Below, piece after piece: positions 5,115-12,267 of a DNA stretch of 15,555 nucleotides. The DNA comes from Bacillota bacterium. GTDB lineage: Bacteria > Bacillota > Clostridia > Oscillospirales > Ruminococcaceae. The position numbers and the translations under genes are program-made. The stretch is taken from contig JAEXAZ010000336.1 of assembly GCA_023394255.1 (NCBI GenBank), forward strand, positions 1 through 15,555. The letters are read 5' to 3'. Each line of letters starts with the position of its first letter. Position 1 is the stretch's first letter. The notes beneath the pieces are model-generated. The model was not told the origin of the DNA. It did not search any database and was given only the letters and a program-made list of their open reading frames with translations.

Positions 5115-5948
5115 ATGGCTATTAAAAGCTATAAACCGACAACGCCCAGCCGCCGTCAGATGACCTGCACGGACTACAGCGAGTTGTCGAAGGTTGCTCC
5201 GGAAAAAAGCCTTCTTGAAACCATCAAAAAGCACTCCGGCCGCAACAGCAACGGCAGAATCACGGTTCGCCACAGAGGCGGCGGCAACCGCCGCAAATAC
5301 CGTGTGATCGACTTCAAGAGGGACAAAGCCGACATGCCCGCAACCGTCCTTACTCTGGAGTATGACCCCAACAGAACCGCCCATATCGCGCTTGTGCAGT
5401 ATGAGGACGGCGAAAAGCGCTATATCATCGCTCCCAACGGCCTGAAAGTCGGCGATGAGGTCGTTTCCGGCGCGAAGGCGGACATCAAGCCGGGCAACGC
5501 CCTGCCGATGATCAACATCCCGACCGGTACCTTTATCCACAATATTGAGCTTTATCCCGGAAAGGGCGCGCAGCTTGCCCGCTCCGCCGGCATCATGGCT
5601 CAGCTGATGGCAAAGGAAAACGGCCACGCAATGGTAAGGCTTCCCTCCGGCGAGCTCCGGAACATACCGGACAGCTGCTATGCGACAATCGGCCAGGTCG
5701 GCAACATCGACGCCGAGAACGTCAATTACGGCAAAGCCGGCCGCCGCCGCCATATGGGCTGGAGACCGACCGTCCGCGGTTCCGTTATGAACCCCTGCGA
5801 CCATCCGCACGGCGGTGGTGAGGGCAAGAGCCCTGTTGGACGTCCCGGCCCCGTTACCCCGTGGGGCAAGCCGGCGCTGGGTTACAAAACCCGCGCGAAA
5901 CACAATCGCTCCGACAAGTTTATTGTCAAGCGCCGCAACGCTAAGTAA
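5115..5948 (+). CDS. rplB: 50S ribosomal protein L2
   Basis: L2 (uL2) is one of the most conserved ribosomal proteins; it helps join the subunits and supports the peptidyl transferase centre. The product is 277 residues, full length, with the N-terminal KSYKPTTPSRRQMT, the NSNGRITVRHRGGGNRRKYR block, and the near-invariant C-terminal region around MNPCDHPHGGGEGKSPVGRP, which includes the conserved DHPHGGG histidine linked to activity. A Cys follows MNP where many bacteria have Val or Asn. The weaker ribosome site GAGGAG (5098-5103) is 11 bases before the ATG. It is followed by rpsS after 27 bases. Confidence 0.98.
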   Translation: MAIKSYKPTTPSRRQMTCTDYSELSKVAPEKSLLETIKKHSGRNSNGRITVRHRGGGNRRKYRVIDFKRDKADMPATVLTLEYDPNRTAHIALVQYEDGEKRYIIAPNGLKVGDEVVSGAKADIKPGNALPMINIPTGTFIHNIELYPGKGAQLARSAGIMAQLMAKENGHAMVRLPSGELRNIPDSCYATIGQVGNIDAENVNYGKAGRRRHMGWRPTVRGSVMNPCDHPHGGGEGKSPVGRPGPVTPWGKPALGYKTRAKHNRSDKFIVKRRNAK

Positions 5949-5975
5949 GGCGGGCTGAAAGGAGGCAAATGATTC

Positions 5976-6251
5976 ATGGGTAGAGGCGTTAAAAAAGGAC
6001 CTTACGTGCAGCCCGTTCTGCTCGAAAGAGTTCGCAGGATGAATGAGAGCGGCGAGAAGAAAGTAGTTCTGAAAACATGGAGCCGCTCCTCCACAATATT
6101 CCCTGATTTTGTAGGACACACCTTTGCCGTCCATGACGGACGCAAGCATATGCCGGTTTATGTGACCGAGGATATGGTTGGACACAAACTCGGCGAGTTT
6201 GCGCCCACCAGAACCTATCGCGGCCATGCCGGCGCGAAGAAATCCAACTAA
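5976..6251 (+). CDS. rpsS: 30S ribosomal protein S19
   Basis: S19 (uS19) lies in the 30S head, pairs with S13 and contacts the A-site tRNA region and the intersubunit bridge. The product has 91 residues with the standard start GRGVKKGPYV, a central TWSRSSTIFPDFVGHTFAVH segment, and the C-terminal GEFAPTRTYRGHA signature. AAAGGAGG at 5958-5965 is 10 bases upstream of the ATG. An earlier ATG at 5969 is out of frame and is not used. It sits between rplB and rplV as in the usual S10 operon and shows nothing abnormal. Confidence 0.98.
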   Translation: MGRGVKKGPYVQPVLLERVRRMNESGEKKVVLKTWSRSSTIFPDFVGHTFAVHDGRKHMPVYVTEDMVGHKLGEFAPTRTYRGHAGAKKSN

Positions 6252-6275
6252 CGTGGCCGAAAGGAGGACATCACA

Positions 6276-6611
6276 ATGGAAGCAAAAGCTTCTTTGAGAC
6301 ATGCTCGTATCGCGCCCCGTAAGGTGCAGATCGTGCTTGATCTTATTAGAAACAAACCGGCCGATCAGGCCATGGCAATTATTAGGCACACTCCCAAGGC
6401 CGCATGCGAGCCTCTGGAGAAGCTGCTAAAGTCGGCAATCGCGAACGCGGAAAACAACTTCAGCATGGATAAGAACAACCTCTATGTTTCGGAGTGCTAC
6501 GTTACGCCGGGTCCGACCATGAAACGCATCAGACCCCGCGCCCAGGGCAGGGCTTTCCAGATTCTGAAAAGAACTTCACATGTTTTTGTAACCGTGAAGG
6601 AATACGAATAA
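6276..6611 (+). CDS. rplV: 50S ribosomal protein L22
   Basis: L22 (uL22) contacts all 23S rRNA domains, and its beta-hairpin forms part of the tunnel constriction next to L4; insertions or deletions there are associated with macrolide resistance. The 111-residue product is normal in length, with ARIAPRKVQIVLDLIRNKPA near the N-terminus and the hairpin region TPGPTMKRIRPRAQGRAF near the C-terminus, without visible insertion or deletion. AAGGAGG at 6261-6267 is 8 bases from the ATG. It is 24 bases after rpsS and 20 before rpsC. Confidence 0.98.
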   Translation: MEAKASLRHARIAPRKVQIVLDLIRNKPADQAMAIIRHTPKAACEPLEKLLKSAIANAENNFSMDKNNLYVSECYVTPGPTMKRIRPRAQGRAFQILKRTSHVFVTVKEYE

Positions 6612-6631
6612 GCTGAAAGAGGAGGTAAACT

Positions 6632-7321
6632 ATGGGCCAAAAAGTAAATCCGCACGGTCTGCGTGTCGGAGTCATCAAGGATTGGGATTCCCGCTGGTTT
6701 GCTAAGGACGACGCTTTCGGCGATATCCTTGTCGAGGATTACAAGCTGCGCAAGTTCTTAAAGAAAACCCTGTTTGACGCCGGCATTCCCAGAATTGAAA
6801 TTGAAAGGGATGCCACCAAAGTGCGCATCCATGTCCACTGCTCCAGACCCGGCATCGTGATCGGCAAAGGCGGCGCGGAGATCGAAAGAATCCGCAAGCT
6901 GTGCGACGACATGATCAACAAGGGCAAAGCGGATGCAGACAAACGCCAGATATTCATTAATGTTGTCGAGGTGAAGCAGCCTGATAAGAACGCGCAGCTG
7001 GTTGCAGAGGGCATCGCTGCTCAGCTTGTCGGACGCGTCTCCTTCCGCCGCGCGATGAAGCAGGCGATCGGCCGCGCCATGAAGTTTGGCGCCAAAGGCA
7101 TTAAAGTCAGCGTTTCCGGCCGTCTGGGCGGCGCTGAAATTGCCCGCACCGAGCACTATCATGAGGGTACGATTCCCCTGCAGACGATCCGTGCCGACAT
7201 CGATTATGGCTTTGCTGAAGCCGACACCACCTACGGAAAGATCGGCGTCAAGGTCTGGATCTACGCCGGAGAGGTGCTCGGGGATACGAAGAGAACCCGT
7301 AAGGAAGGAGGCAATAAATAA
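6632..7321 (+). CDS. rpsC: 30S ribosomal protein S3
   Basis: S3 (uS3) forms part of the mRNA entry site and the ribosomal helicase with S4 and S5. The product is 229 residues. It has the N-terminal GQKVNPHGLRVGVIKDW signature, a KH domain with RPGIVIGKGGAEIERIR (GKGG is the RNA-contacting loop) and the C-terminal domain ending in GVKVWIYAGEVLG plus a short basic tail. GGAGG at 6621-6625 is 6 bases before the ATG. Its TAA shares one base with the rplP start, so the two are probably translationally coupled. Confidence 0.98.
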   Translation: MGQKVNPHGLRVGVIKDWDSRWFAKDDAFGDILVEDYKLRKFLKKTLFDAGIPRIEIERDATKVRIHVHCSRPGIVIGKGGAEIERIRKLCDDMINKGKADADKRQIFINVVEVKQPDKNAQLVAEGIAAQLVGRVSFRRAMKQAIGRAMKFGAKGIKVSVSGRLGGAEIARTEHYHEGTIPLQTIRADIDYGFAEADTTYGKIGVKVWIYAGEVLGDTKRTRKEGGNK

Positions 7322-7752
7322 TGCTTCTGCCGAAAAGAGTAAAGTACCGCAGGGTACACAGAGGGCGCCTGACCGGTAAAGCCTACAGGGGCAACACGGT
7401 CACTTACGGTGAGTATGGCCTTCAGGCGCTGGAGCCGGCTTGGGTCACTTCCAACCAGATCGAAGCCGCCCGTATCGCTATGACCCGTTATATCAAGCGC
7501 GGCGGTCAGGTCTGGATCAAAATCTTCCCTGACAAGCCGATTACGGAAAAGCCCGCCGAGACCCGAATGGGTTCCGGTAAAGGCAGCCCGGAATACTGGG
7601 TTGCAGTCGTGAAGCCGGGCCGTGTGATGTTCGAAATCAGCGGCGTGTCCGAGGAACTTGCCCGCGAGGCAATGAGACTTGCTGCCCACAAGCTTCCGAT
7701 CAAATGCAAATTTGTTTCAAAGGAAACCGAGGAAAAGGGGAGTGAAGAGTAA
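7321..7752 (+). CDS. rplP: 50S ribosomal protein L16
   Basis: L16 (uL16) helps position aminoacyl-tRNA in the A site and is a late assembly protein. The 143-residue product shows the family sequences MLLPKRVKYRRVHRGR, the AARIAMTRYIKRGGQVWIKI block, and KPAETRMGSGKG, the loop approaching the peptidyl transferase centre. Start and stop both overlap neighbours by one base: the ATG overlaps the rpsC stop and the TAA overlaps the rpmC start. AAGGAGG at 7305-7311 lies within rpsC, 9 bases upstream. This three-gene overlap implies tightly coupled translation. Confidence 0.98.
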   Translation: MLLPKRVKYRRVHRGRLTGKAYRGNTVTYGEYGLQALEPAWVTSNQIEAARIAMTRYIKRGGQVWIKIFPDKPITEKPAETRMGSGKGSPEYWVAVVKPGRVMFEISGVSEELAREAMRLAAHKLPIKCKFVSKETEEKGSEE

Positions 7753-7952
7753 TGAAGGCAAGCGAGATGAGAGAATTGTCCGCAGCGGAATTGACCCAGA
7801 AGCTGTCTGACCTCAAAGCCGAGCTTTTTAACCTTCGCTTCCAGCACGCCATCAACCAGCTTGAAAACCCGATGCGTTTGAACGCTGTCAAAAAAGACAT
7901 TGCGAAAATCAAAACTCTGATCCGGGCAAACGAGCTCAAGAACGTGCAGTAA
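7752..7952 (+). CDS. rpmC: 50S ribosomal protein L29
   Basis: L29 (uL29) is a small two-helix protein near the tunnel exit beside L23. The 66-residue product contains the family pattern MRELSAAELTQKLSDLKAEL followed by LRFQHAINQLENPMRL and a basic C-terminal helix. The ATG overlaps the rplP stop by one base, and GGGGAG at 7737-7742 is 9 bases upstream within rplP. It precedes rpsQ by 22 bases, the order typical of bacterial S10 operons. Confidence 0.97.
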   Translation: MKASEMRELSAAELTQKLSDLKAELFNLRFQHAINQLENPMRLNAVKKDIAKIKTLIRANELKNVQ

Positions 7953-7974
7953 GCGGAAGGGAGGACGACGGTAA

Positions 7975-8232
7975 ATGAGCGAAAGAAATCTCAGAAAGAC
8001 CCGTGTTGGCATGGTTGTCAGCGACAAGATGGATAAAACGGTTGTAGTCGCCATTGAAGACAACGTGAAACACCCCCTTTACAAAAAAATCATCAAACGC
8101 ACCACGAAGTTCAAAGCGCATGACGAGAACAACGAATGCGGAATTGGCGATAAAGTAGAGATTATGGAAACCCGCCCCCTGTCCAAGGACAAAAGGTGGA
8201 GGGTCACCGAGATCATTGCAAAGGCGAAATAA
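7975..8232 (+). CDS. rpsQ: 30S ribosomal protein S17
   Basis: S17 (uS17) is a primary 16S rRNA-binding protein of the 30S body with an OB fold. The 85-residue product has RNLRKTRVGMVVSDKMDKTV at the N-terminus, the HPLYKKIIKRTTKFKAHDE segment and the conserved GDKVEIMETRPLSKDKRW stretch. AAGGGAGG at 7957-7964 is 10 bases before the ATG. In E. coli this gene closes the S10 operon and rplN opens the spc operon. Here only a 32-base spacer without promoter or terminator separates them, so the two operons appear fused, as is common in Firmicutes. Confidence 0.98.
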   Translation: MSERNLRKTRVGMVVSDKMDKTVVVAIEDNVKHPLYKKIIKRTTKFKAHDENNECGIGDKVEIMETRPLSKDKRWRVTEIIAKAK

Positions 8233-8264
8233 GCAACTAATCCGACCGAAAGGAGGAACGCACT

Positions 8265-8633
8265 GTGATACAGATGCAGACCTATCTCAAAGTGGCTGAC
8301 AACACCGGCGCCAAGGAACTTATGTGCATCAGGGTGTTGGGCGGCTCGCGCAGGAGATACGCCAATATCGGCGACGTGGTAGTGGCTTCCGTCAAGAAAG
8401 CTGCACCCGGCGGCCAGGTTAAAAAAGGCGATGTAGTAAAAGCAGTAATCGTTCGTTCCGCCAAAGGTGTACGCCGGGATGACGGCACATACATCCGTTT
8501 TGACGAGAATGCGGCGGTTATTATTAAAGAGGATAAAAATCCCAAAGGCACACGTATTTTTGGACCAGTGGCGAGGGAACTCCGCGAAAAGGAGTACCTC
8601 AAGATATTAAGCCTCGCGCCTGAGGTACTGTAA
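8265..8633 (+). CDS. rplN: 50S ribosomal protein L14
   Basis: L14 (uL14) lies at the subunit interface, forms an intersubunit bridge and is the docking site for the silencing factor RsfS. The 122-residue product has the near-universal start MIQMQTYLKVADNTGAKELM and the RDDGTYIRFDENAAVII and GTRIFGPVARELRE blocks. The start is GTG, supported by AAGGAGG at 8250-8256 with an 8-base gap; the internal ATG (residue 4) would cut the conserved N-terminus. Its TAA stop is part of a TAATG sequence, but the true rplX start seems to be the GTG a little further on. Confidence 0.98.
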   Translation: MIQMQTYLKVADNTGAKELMCIRVLGGSRRRYANIGDVVVASVKKAAPGGQVKKGDVVKAVIVRSAKGVRRDDGTYIRFDENAAVIIKEDKNPKGTRIFGPVARELREKEYLKILSLAPEVL

Positions 8634-8647
8634 TGGAGGGCTCGAAA

Positions 8648-8971
8648 GTGAATAAACTTCACGTGAAAAAGGGCGATACAGTAATCGTTCTGTCCGGTAA
8701 GGACAAGGGCAAAAAGGGCAAGGTTCTTGAGGTAAGCCCGAAGGAGCAGAAAGTGATCGTCGAGGGCATCAACATGATGACCAAACACCTGAAACCCCGC
8801 AAGATGGGCGATCAGGGCGGCATTGTGAAGGCCGAGGGCGCCCTGTATGCTTCTAAGGTGATGCTTGTTTGCCCCAAATGCGGCAAACCCACAAGAATTG
8901 CCCATAAGATCCTGAAGGACGGTTCTAAAGAACGCCTGTGTAAAAATTCCAAGTGCGGTGAAACTTTTTAA
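8648..8971 (+). CDS. rplX: 50S ribosomal protein L24, with C-terminal four-cysteine motif
   Basis: L24 (uL24) initiates assembly of the large subunit by binding the 5' end of 23S rRNA. I choose the GTG at 8648 because GGAGGG (8635-8640) lies 7 bases upstream and the product then begins MNKLHVKKGD, the usual Firmicutes N-terminus. An ATG at 8633 overlapping the rplN stop would add five residues and has no good ribosome site. The 107-residue protein has a KOW domain (about 4-40: KKGDTVIVLSGKDKGKKGKV), the GGIVKAEGALYASKVML region, and cysteines 75, 78, 98 and 103 in a CxxC...Cx4C arrangement that may bind zinc. It precedes rplE by 16 bases. Confidence 0.95.
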   Translation: MNKLHVKKGDTVIVLSGKDKGKKGKVLEVSPKEQKVIVEGINMMTKHLKPRKMGDQGGIVKAEGALYASKVMLVCPKCGKPTRIAHKILKDGSKERLCKNSKCGETF

Positions 8972-8987
8972 GTAAGGAGGATACATC

Positions 8988-9527
8988 ATGGCAAGATTAA
9001 AAGACCAGTACAAGAGCGAAACGGCTCCTGCGCTGATGAAAAAGTTTGGTTATACTTCTGTCATGCAGATCCCCAAGCTTGATAAAGTTGTCATCAACGT
9101 TGGCTGCGGAGAAGCGAGAGATAACCCAAAGGTTATCGACGCGATCATGAACGACCTTGCAAAGATCACCGGTCAAAAGGCGACCATTTGCAAAGCGAAA
9201 AAATCCGTCGCCAACTTCAAGCTTCGTGAAGGCATGAACATCGGTGCAAAGGTTACCCTGCGGGGCAACACCATGTACGAGTTTGTTGACCGGCTGTTCA
9301 GCGTTGCGCTTCCGCGCGTGCGCGATTTCCGCGGCATCAACCCCAACGGGTTCGACGGCAGAGGCAACTATAACATGGGCCTCAAGGAACAGCTGATCTT
9401 CCCGGAGATCGAGTTTGATAAGATCGACAAGGTAAGAGGCATGGATATCTGCTTTGTCACCACTGCGAAGACCGATGAAGAGTCCCGCGAGCTTCTGACG
9501 CTCATGGGCGCTCCATTTGCGAAGTAA
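8988..9527 (+). CDS. rplE: 50S ribosomal protein L5
   Basis: L5 (uL5) binds 5S rRNA as part of the central protuberance and forms a bridge to S13. The 179-residue product has the expected length, with IPKLDKVVINVGCGEA, the TGQKATICKAKKSVANFKLR block, the DRLFSVALPRVRDFRG sequence and the C-terminal MDICFVTTAKTDEESRELL. AAGGAGG at 8974-8980 is 7 bases from the ATG. Its TAA stop overlaps the ribosome binding site of rpsZ, so the next gene is likely translated by closely following ribosomes. Confidence 0.98.
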   Translation: MARLKDQYKSETAPALMKKFGYTSVMQIPKLDKVVINVGCGEARDNPKVIDAIMNDLAKITGQKATICKAKKSVANFKLREGMNIGAKVTLRGNTMYEFVDRLFSVALPRVRDFRGINPNGFDGRGNYNMGLKEQLIFPEIEFDKIDKVRGMDICFVTTAKTDEESRELLTLMGAPFAK

Positions 9528-9539
9528 GGAGGAATCACT

Positions 9540-9725
9540 GTGGCAAAAACGTCTATGAAAATCAAGCAGCAGCGCCCGGCGAAGTTTTCTACAAGAGAAT
9601 ACACCCGGTGCAAAATCTGCGGCAGACCACATGCTTACCTTCGCAAATTCGGCATCTGCCGTATCTGCTTCAGAGAGCTGGCCTACAAAGGGCAGATTCC
9701 GGGCGTAAGGAAAGCAAGCTGGTAA
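9540..9725 (+). CDS. rpsZ: 30S ribosomal protein S14, zinc-binding type Z
   Basis: S14 (uS14) is a late assembly protein of the 30S head beside S3 and S10. This is the short, zinc-containing form of 61 residues found in many Gram-positive bacteria. Cysteines 24, 27, 40 and 43 form the CxxC-x12-CxxC zinc site, followed by the conserved ELAYKGQIPGVRKASW tail. The start is GTG, supported by AAGGAGG at 9526-9532 with a 7-base gap, and the next in-frame ATG would remove conserved residues. The longer zinc-free form found in some relatives under zinc starvation is not encoded in this window. Confidence 0.98.
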   Translation: MAKTSMKIKQQRPAKFSTREYTRCKICGRPHAYLRKFGICRICFRELAYKGQIPGVRKASW

Positions 9726-9757
9726 AACAAAGCTGAGCTATAAAGGAGGTTGACGGC

Positions 9758-10156
9758 ATGCATATCACCGATACAATCGCTGACATGCTGACACGTATCA
9801 GAAACGCAAACAACGCGAAACATGATACTGTTGATATTCCTGCTTCCAACATGAAGAAAGCAATCGCTCAGATTTTGTTGGATGAAGGATATATAAAAGC
9901 GTTCCAGGTCGTCGAGGACGGCAAGCAGGGCACGATCCGTGTGGCCCTGAAATACGGGCAGGGCAAGACCCCGATCATTCAGGGCCTTCGCAGGGTTTCC
10001 AAACCCGGCCTGCGCATTTACACCAGCTGTGAGGAAATGCCCCGCGTTATGAAGGGTCTCGGCACCGCCATTCTCTCCACGAACAAAGGCGTTATGACCG
10101 ACAAACAGGCTCGTAGTGAGAATGTTGGCGGCGAAGTCCTCGCATTCATCTGGTAA
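9758..10156 (+). CDS. rpsH: 30S ribosomal protein S8
   Basis: S8 (uS8) is a primary binder of the central domain of 16S rRNA. In E. coli it represses the spc operon by binding the start region of rplE mRNA. The 132-residue product carries the N-terminal DTIADMLTRIRNAN signature, KYGQGKTPIIQGLRRVSKPG, and the C-terminal GVMTDKQARSENVGGEVLAFIW, close to the invariant family ending. AAGGAGG at 9743-9749 is 8 bases from the ATG. Whether S8 autoregulates here cannot be told; I did not find a convincing copy of its rRNA target near rplE by eye. Confidence 0.98.
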   Translation: MHITDTIADMLTRIRNANNAKHDTVDIPASNMKKAIAQILLDEGYIKAFQVVEDGKQGTIRVALKYGQGKTPIIQGLRRVSKPGLRIYTSCEEMPRVMKGLGTAILSTNKGVMTDKQARSENVGGEVLAFIW

Positions 10157-10171
10157 GGGGAGGTACAGACG

Positions 10172-10717
10172 ATGAGTAGAATTGGCAGAAAGCCCATCAC
10201 TGTGCCTGCGGGCGTTGACGTCAGGATTGACGGCAGCACAGTTACCGTCAAAGGCCCGAAAGGCACTTTGACCCAGAGTTTCCGCCCGGAAATGAATATC
10301 GCGCTGGAAAACGGCGAGATCCTCGTTACCAGGCCGAACGAAGAGAAATTTGAAAAGAGCATCCACGGGCTGACCAGAACGCTGATTGCCAACATGGTTC
10401 ACGGCGTTACCGAGGAATTCCGCAAGGAGCTCGAGATCAACGGCGTCGGCTACCGTGCCGCGAAGCAGGGTAAAAAGCTTGTCATGACCCTTGGTTATTC
10501 GCACCAGGTGTTCATGGAAGACACTGCCGACATCACAATTGACGTGCCTGCGCCCAACAAGATCATTATCCATGGCCCCGACAAGCAGAAGGTTGGCCAG
10601 TTTGCAGCGGAAGTCCGCGAAAAACGCCCGCCTGAGCCGTATAAGGGCAAAGGAATCAAGTATATCGACGAAGTGATCGTCCGTAAGGAAGGCAAAGCAG
10701 GCAAGGGCAAGAAGTAA
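10172..10717 (+). CDS. rplF: 50S ribosomal protein L6
   Basis: L6 (uL6) lies near the factor-binding site of the large subunit and contacts the sarcin-ricin loop region. The 181-residue product has two L6 repeats. The first begins SRIGRKPITVPAGVDV and includes TVKGPKGTL; the second holds GYRAAKQGKKLVMTLGYSH and the highly conserved REKRPPEPYKGKGIKY signature near the end, followed by a Lys-rich tail. GGGGAGG at 10157-10163 is 8 bases before the ATG and begins directly after the rpsH stop. Confidence 0.98.
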   Translation: MSRIGRKPITVPAGVDVRIDGSTVTVKGPKGTLTQSFRPEMNIALENGEILVTRPNEEKFEKSIHGLTRTLIANMVHGVTEEFRKELEINGVGYRAAKQGKKLVMTLGYSHQVFMEDTADITIDVPAPNKIIIHGPDKQKVGQFAAEVREKRPPEPYKGKGIKYIDEVIVRKEGKAGKGKK

Positions 10718-10735
10718 TCGAAGGAGTGAATCAAC

Positions 10736-11095
10736 ATGATAACAAAGCCTGACAAAAACACAGCCAGACTGAAAAGGCATGTAAGAGTCAGAGCAAAGAT
10801 CGGCGGCACGCCCGAGTGCCCTCGTCTTGATGTTTTCCGCTCCGCTAAACACATTTATGCCCAGATTATTGACGATGCCAACGGCGTGACCCTTTGCGCG
10901 GCATCTTCAATGGACAAGGATTTCGAAGGTTTTGGCGGTAATAAGGAAGCGGCAAAGAAGGTCGGCGCAGTACTTGCGAAAAAAGCGGCCGAAAAGGGCA
11001 TTGAGAATGTTGTCTTCGACCGTGGCGGCTATATCTATCACGGACGTGTGAAAGAACTTGCTGAAGCGGCTCGTGAAGGCGGCCTCAAATTCTAA
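10736..11095 (+). CDS. rplR: 50S ribosomal protein L18
   Basis: L18 (uL18) binds 5S rRNA and, with L5, anchors it in the central protuberance. The product has 119 residues with a basic N-terminus (RLKRHVRVRAKIGGT), the conserved PRLDVFRSAKHIYAQIID segment, the VGAVLAKKAAEKGIENVVFD helix-strand and the C-terminal YHGRVKELAEAAREGGLKF. AAGGAG at 10721-10726 is 9 bases upstream. It sits 18 bases after rplF and 15 before rpsE, as in the standard spc order. Confidence 0.98.
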   Translation: MITKPDKNTARLKRHVRVRAKIGGTPECPRLDVFRSAKHIYAQIIDDANGVTLCAASSMDKDFEGFGGNKEAAKKVGAVLAKKAAEKGIENVVFDRGGYIYHGRVKELAEAAREGGLKF

Positions 11096-11110
11096 GAAGG
11101 AGGGATACTT

Positions 11111-11611
11111 TTGGCTCTTATCGATGCAAGCAAATACGAGCTCACAGAGCGCGTGGTAGCAATTAACCGCGTTTCCAAAACAGTGAAGGGCGGACGCATT
11201 TTTAAGTTCGCGGCGCTTGTTGTTGTCGGCGACGGCAATGGTATGGTGGGCTTCGGGCTTGGCAAAGCGGGCGAGGTACCCGACGCAATCCGCAAGGGTA
11301 TTGAGGACGCGAAAAAGAATCTGCACAAGATCTCGCTCAGGGGCACAACCATTCCCCACGAGATCATCGGTGTATACGGCGCGGGCAGAGTGCTCATGAA
11401 GCCGGCTCCGCAAGGTACCGGTGTGATCGCCGGCGGCCCTGTGCGTGCGGTGCTGGAGGTTGCGGGCATCAGGGACATCCGTACGAAGTCCCTTCGCTCC
11501 AATAACCCCTGCAACGTTGTCAGCGCAACCATTCAGGGGCTGTGTGCTCTGCGTGACGCTGAGCAGGTAGCCGCTGTGCGCGGCAAGTCCGTTAAGGATA
11601 TTATTGGTTAA
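11111..11611 (+). CDS. rpsE: 30S ribosomal protein S5
   Basis: S5 (uS5) affects translational fidelity and, with S3 and S4, lines the mRNA entry channel; substitutions in its N-terminal loop are a known cause of spectinomycin resistance. The 166-residue product has the double-stranded-RNA-binding-like N-domain, with VVAINRVSKTVKGGRIFKFA and VVGDGNGMVGFGLGKAGEVP, and a C-domain with GTGVIAGGPVRAVLEVAGI and SNNPCNVVSATIQGL. The start is TTG at 11111, supported by AAGGAGG at 11097-11103 with a 7-base gap and by the normal product length. The gene stops 13 bases before rpmD. Confidence 0.97.
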   Translation: MALIDASKYELTERVVAINRVSKTVKGGRIFKFAALVVVGDGNGMVGFGLGKAGEVPDAIRKGIEDAKKNLHKISLRGTTIPHEIIGVYGAGRVLMKPAPQGTGVIAGGPVRAVLEVAGIRDIRTKSLRSNNPCNVVSATIQGLCALRDAEQVAAVRGKSVKDIIG

Positions 11612-11624
11612 GGAGGAAGCGAAC

Positions 11625-11804
11625 ATGGCACAGCTGAAAATCAAGCTCGTCAGGAGTCTTGTCGGCCGCAAAGATGGCCAGATTGCCACCGCGGACTCCT
11701 TAGGACTGCGTAAAATCGGCGACGAGACCATTCAACCCGATAATGTTGCCACAAAAGGCAAAATCGCGAAAATTTCCCACCTCATTGAGGTTACCGAAGC
11801 ATAA
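11625..11804 (+). CDS. rpmD: 50S ribosomal protein L30
   Basis: L30 (uL30) is a small peripheral protein of the large subunit, present in only part of the bacteria. The ATG at 11625 follows AAGGAGG (11610-11616) by 8 bases and gives a 59-residue product, the typical bacterial size. An in-frame ATG at 11604 would lie inside rpsE, ahead of that ribosome site, and is rejected. The sequence has KIKLVRSLVGRKDGQIATA followed by LGLRKIGDETIQPDN and the C-terminal ISHLIEVTE, matching the family. It lies between rpsE and rplO as expected. Confidence 0.97.
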   Translation: MAQLKIKLVRSLVGRKDGQIATADSLGLRKIGDETIQPDNVATKGKIAKISHLIEVTEA

Positions 11805-11824
11805 AGCAAGGAGGTGCAGGTAAG

Positions 11825-12265
11825 ATGAAATTGCATGAACTTTCCCCGGCGCCCGGTTCCAGCAAAGAAGCATTCCGCAAAGGCAGAGGTGCAGGCTCCG
11901 GTAACGGAAAGACTGCCGGCAAGGGACATAAAGGCCAGAAGGCCCGTTCCGGCGGCGGTGTCAGACCTGGGTTCGAAGGCGGCCAGATGCCCCTTCAGAG
12001 GCGCGTACCCAAGAGAGGCTTTGTGAATATCTTTGCCACCAAGTACGCGACCATCAACGTTTCCGATCTCGAGAAATTCGAAGACGGGGCGGTTGTGGAC
12101 GCTCAGGCGCTGCTCGAGTCCGGTCTGATTAAAAAGACCCTCGACGGTGTCAAAGTGCTCGGCAATGGCGAGCTCACAAAGAAACTCACAGTCAATTGCG
12201 CGGCTTTTTCTGCTTCTGCAAAGGAGAAAATTGAAAAAGCAGGCGGAAAGGCTGAGGTGAAGTAA
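11825..12265 (+). CDS. rplO: 50S ribosomal protein L15
   Basis: L15 (uL15) is a late-assembly protein with a long glycine- and arginine-rich extension threading into 23S rRNA. The 146-residue product shows MKLHELSPAPGS, the basic GRGAGSGNGKTAGKGHKGQK stretch with GGGVRPGFEGGQMPLQRRVP (about 18-62), and a globular C-domain ending AKEKIEKAGGKAEVK. AAGGAGG at 11808-11814 is 10 bases before the ATG. Only two bases separate its stop from the secY start, which implies coupled translation of the channel protein. Confidence 0.98.
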   Translation: MKLHELSPAPGSSKEAFRKGRGAGSGNGKTAGKGHKGQKARSGGGVRPGFEGGQMPLQRRVPKRGFVNIFATKYATINVSDLEKFEDGAVVDAQALLESGLIKKTLDGVKVLGNGELTKKLTVNCAAFSASAKEKIEKAGGKAEVK

Positions 12266-12267
12266 GA

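Noticed and set aside
11604..11624. ATG at 11604 as the rpmD start
   Set aside because: It lies inside rpsE and before the AAGGAGG at 11610-11616; the ATG at 11625 has correct spacing and gives the usual 59-residue L30.
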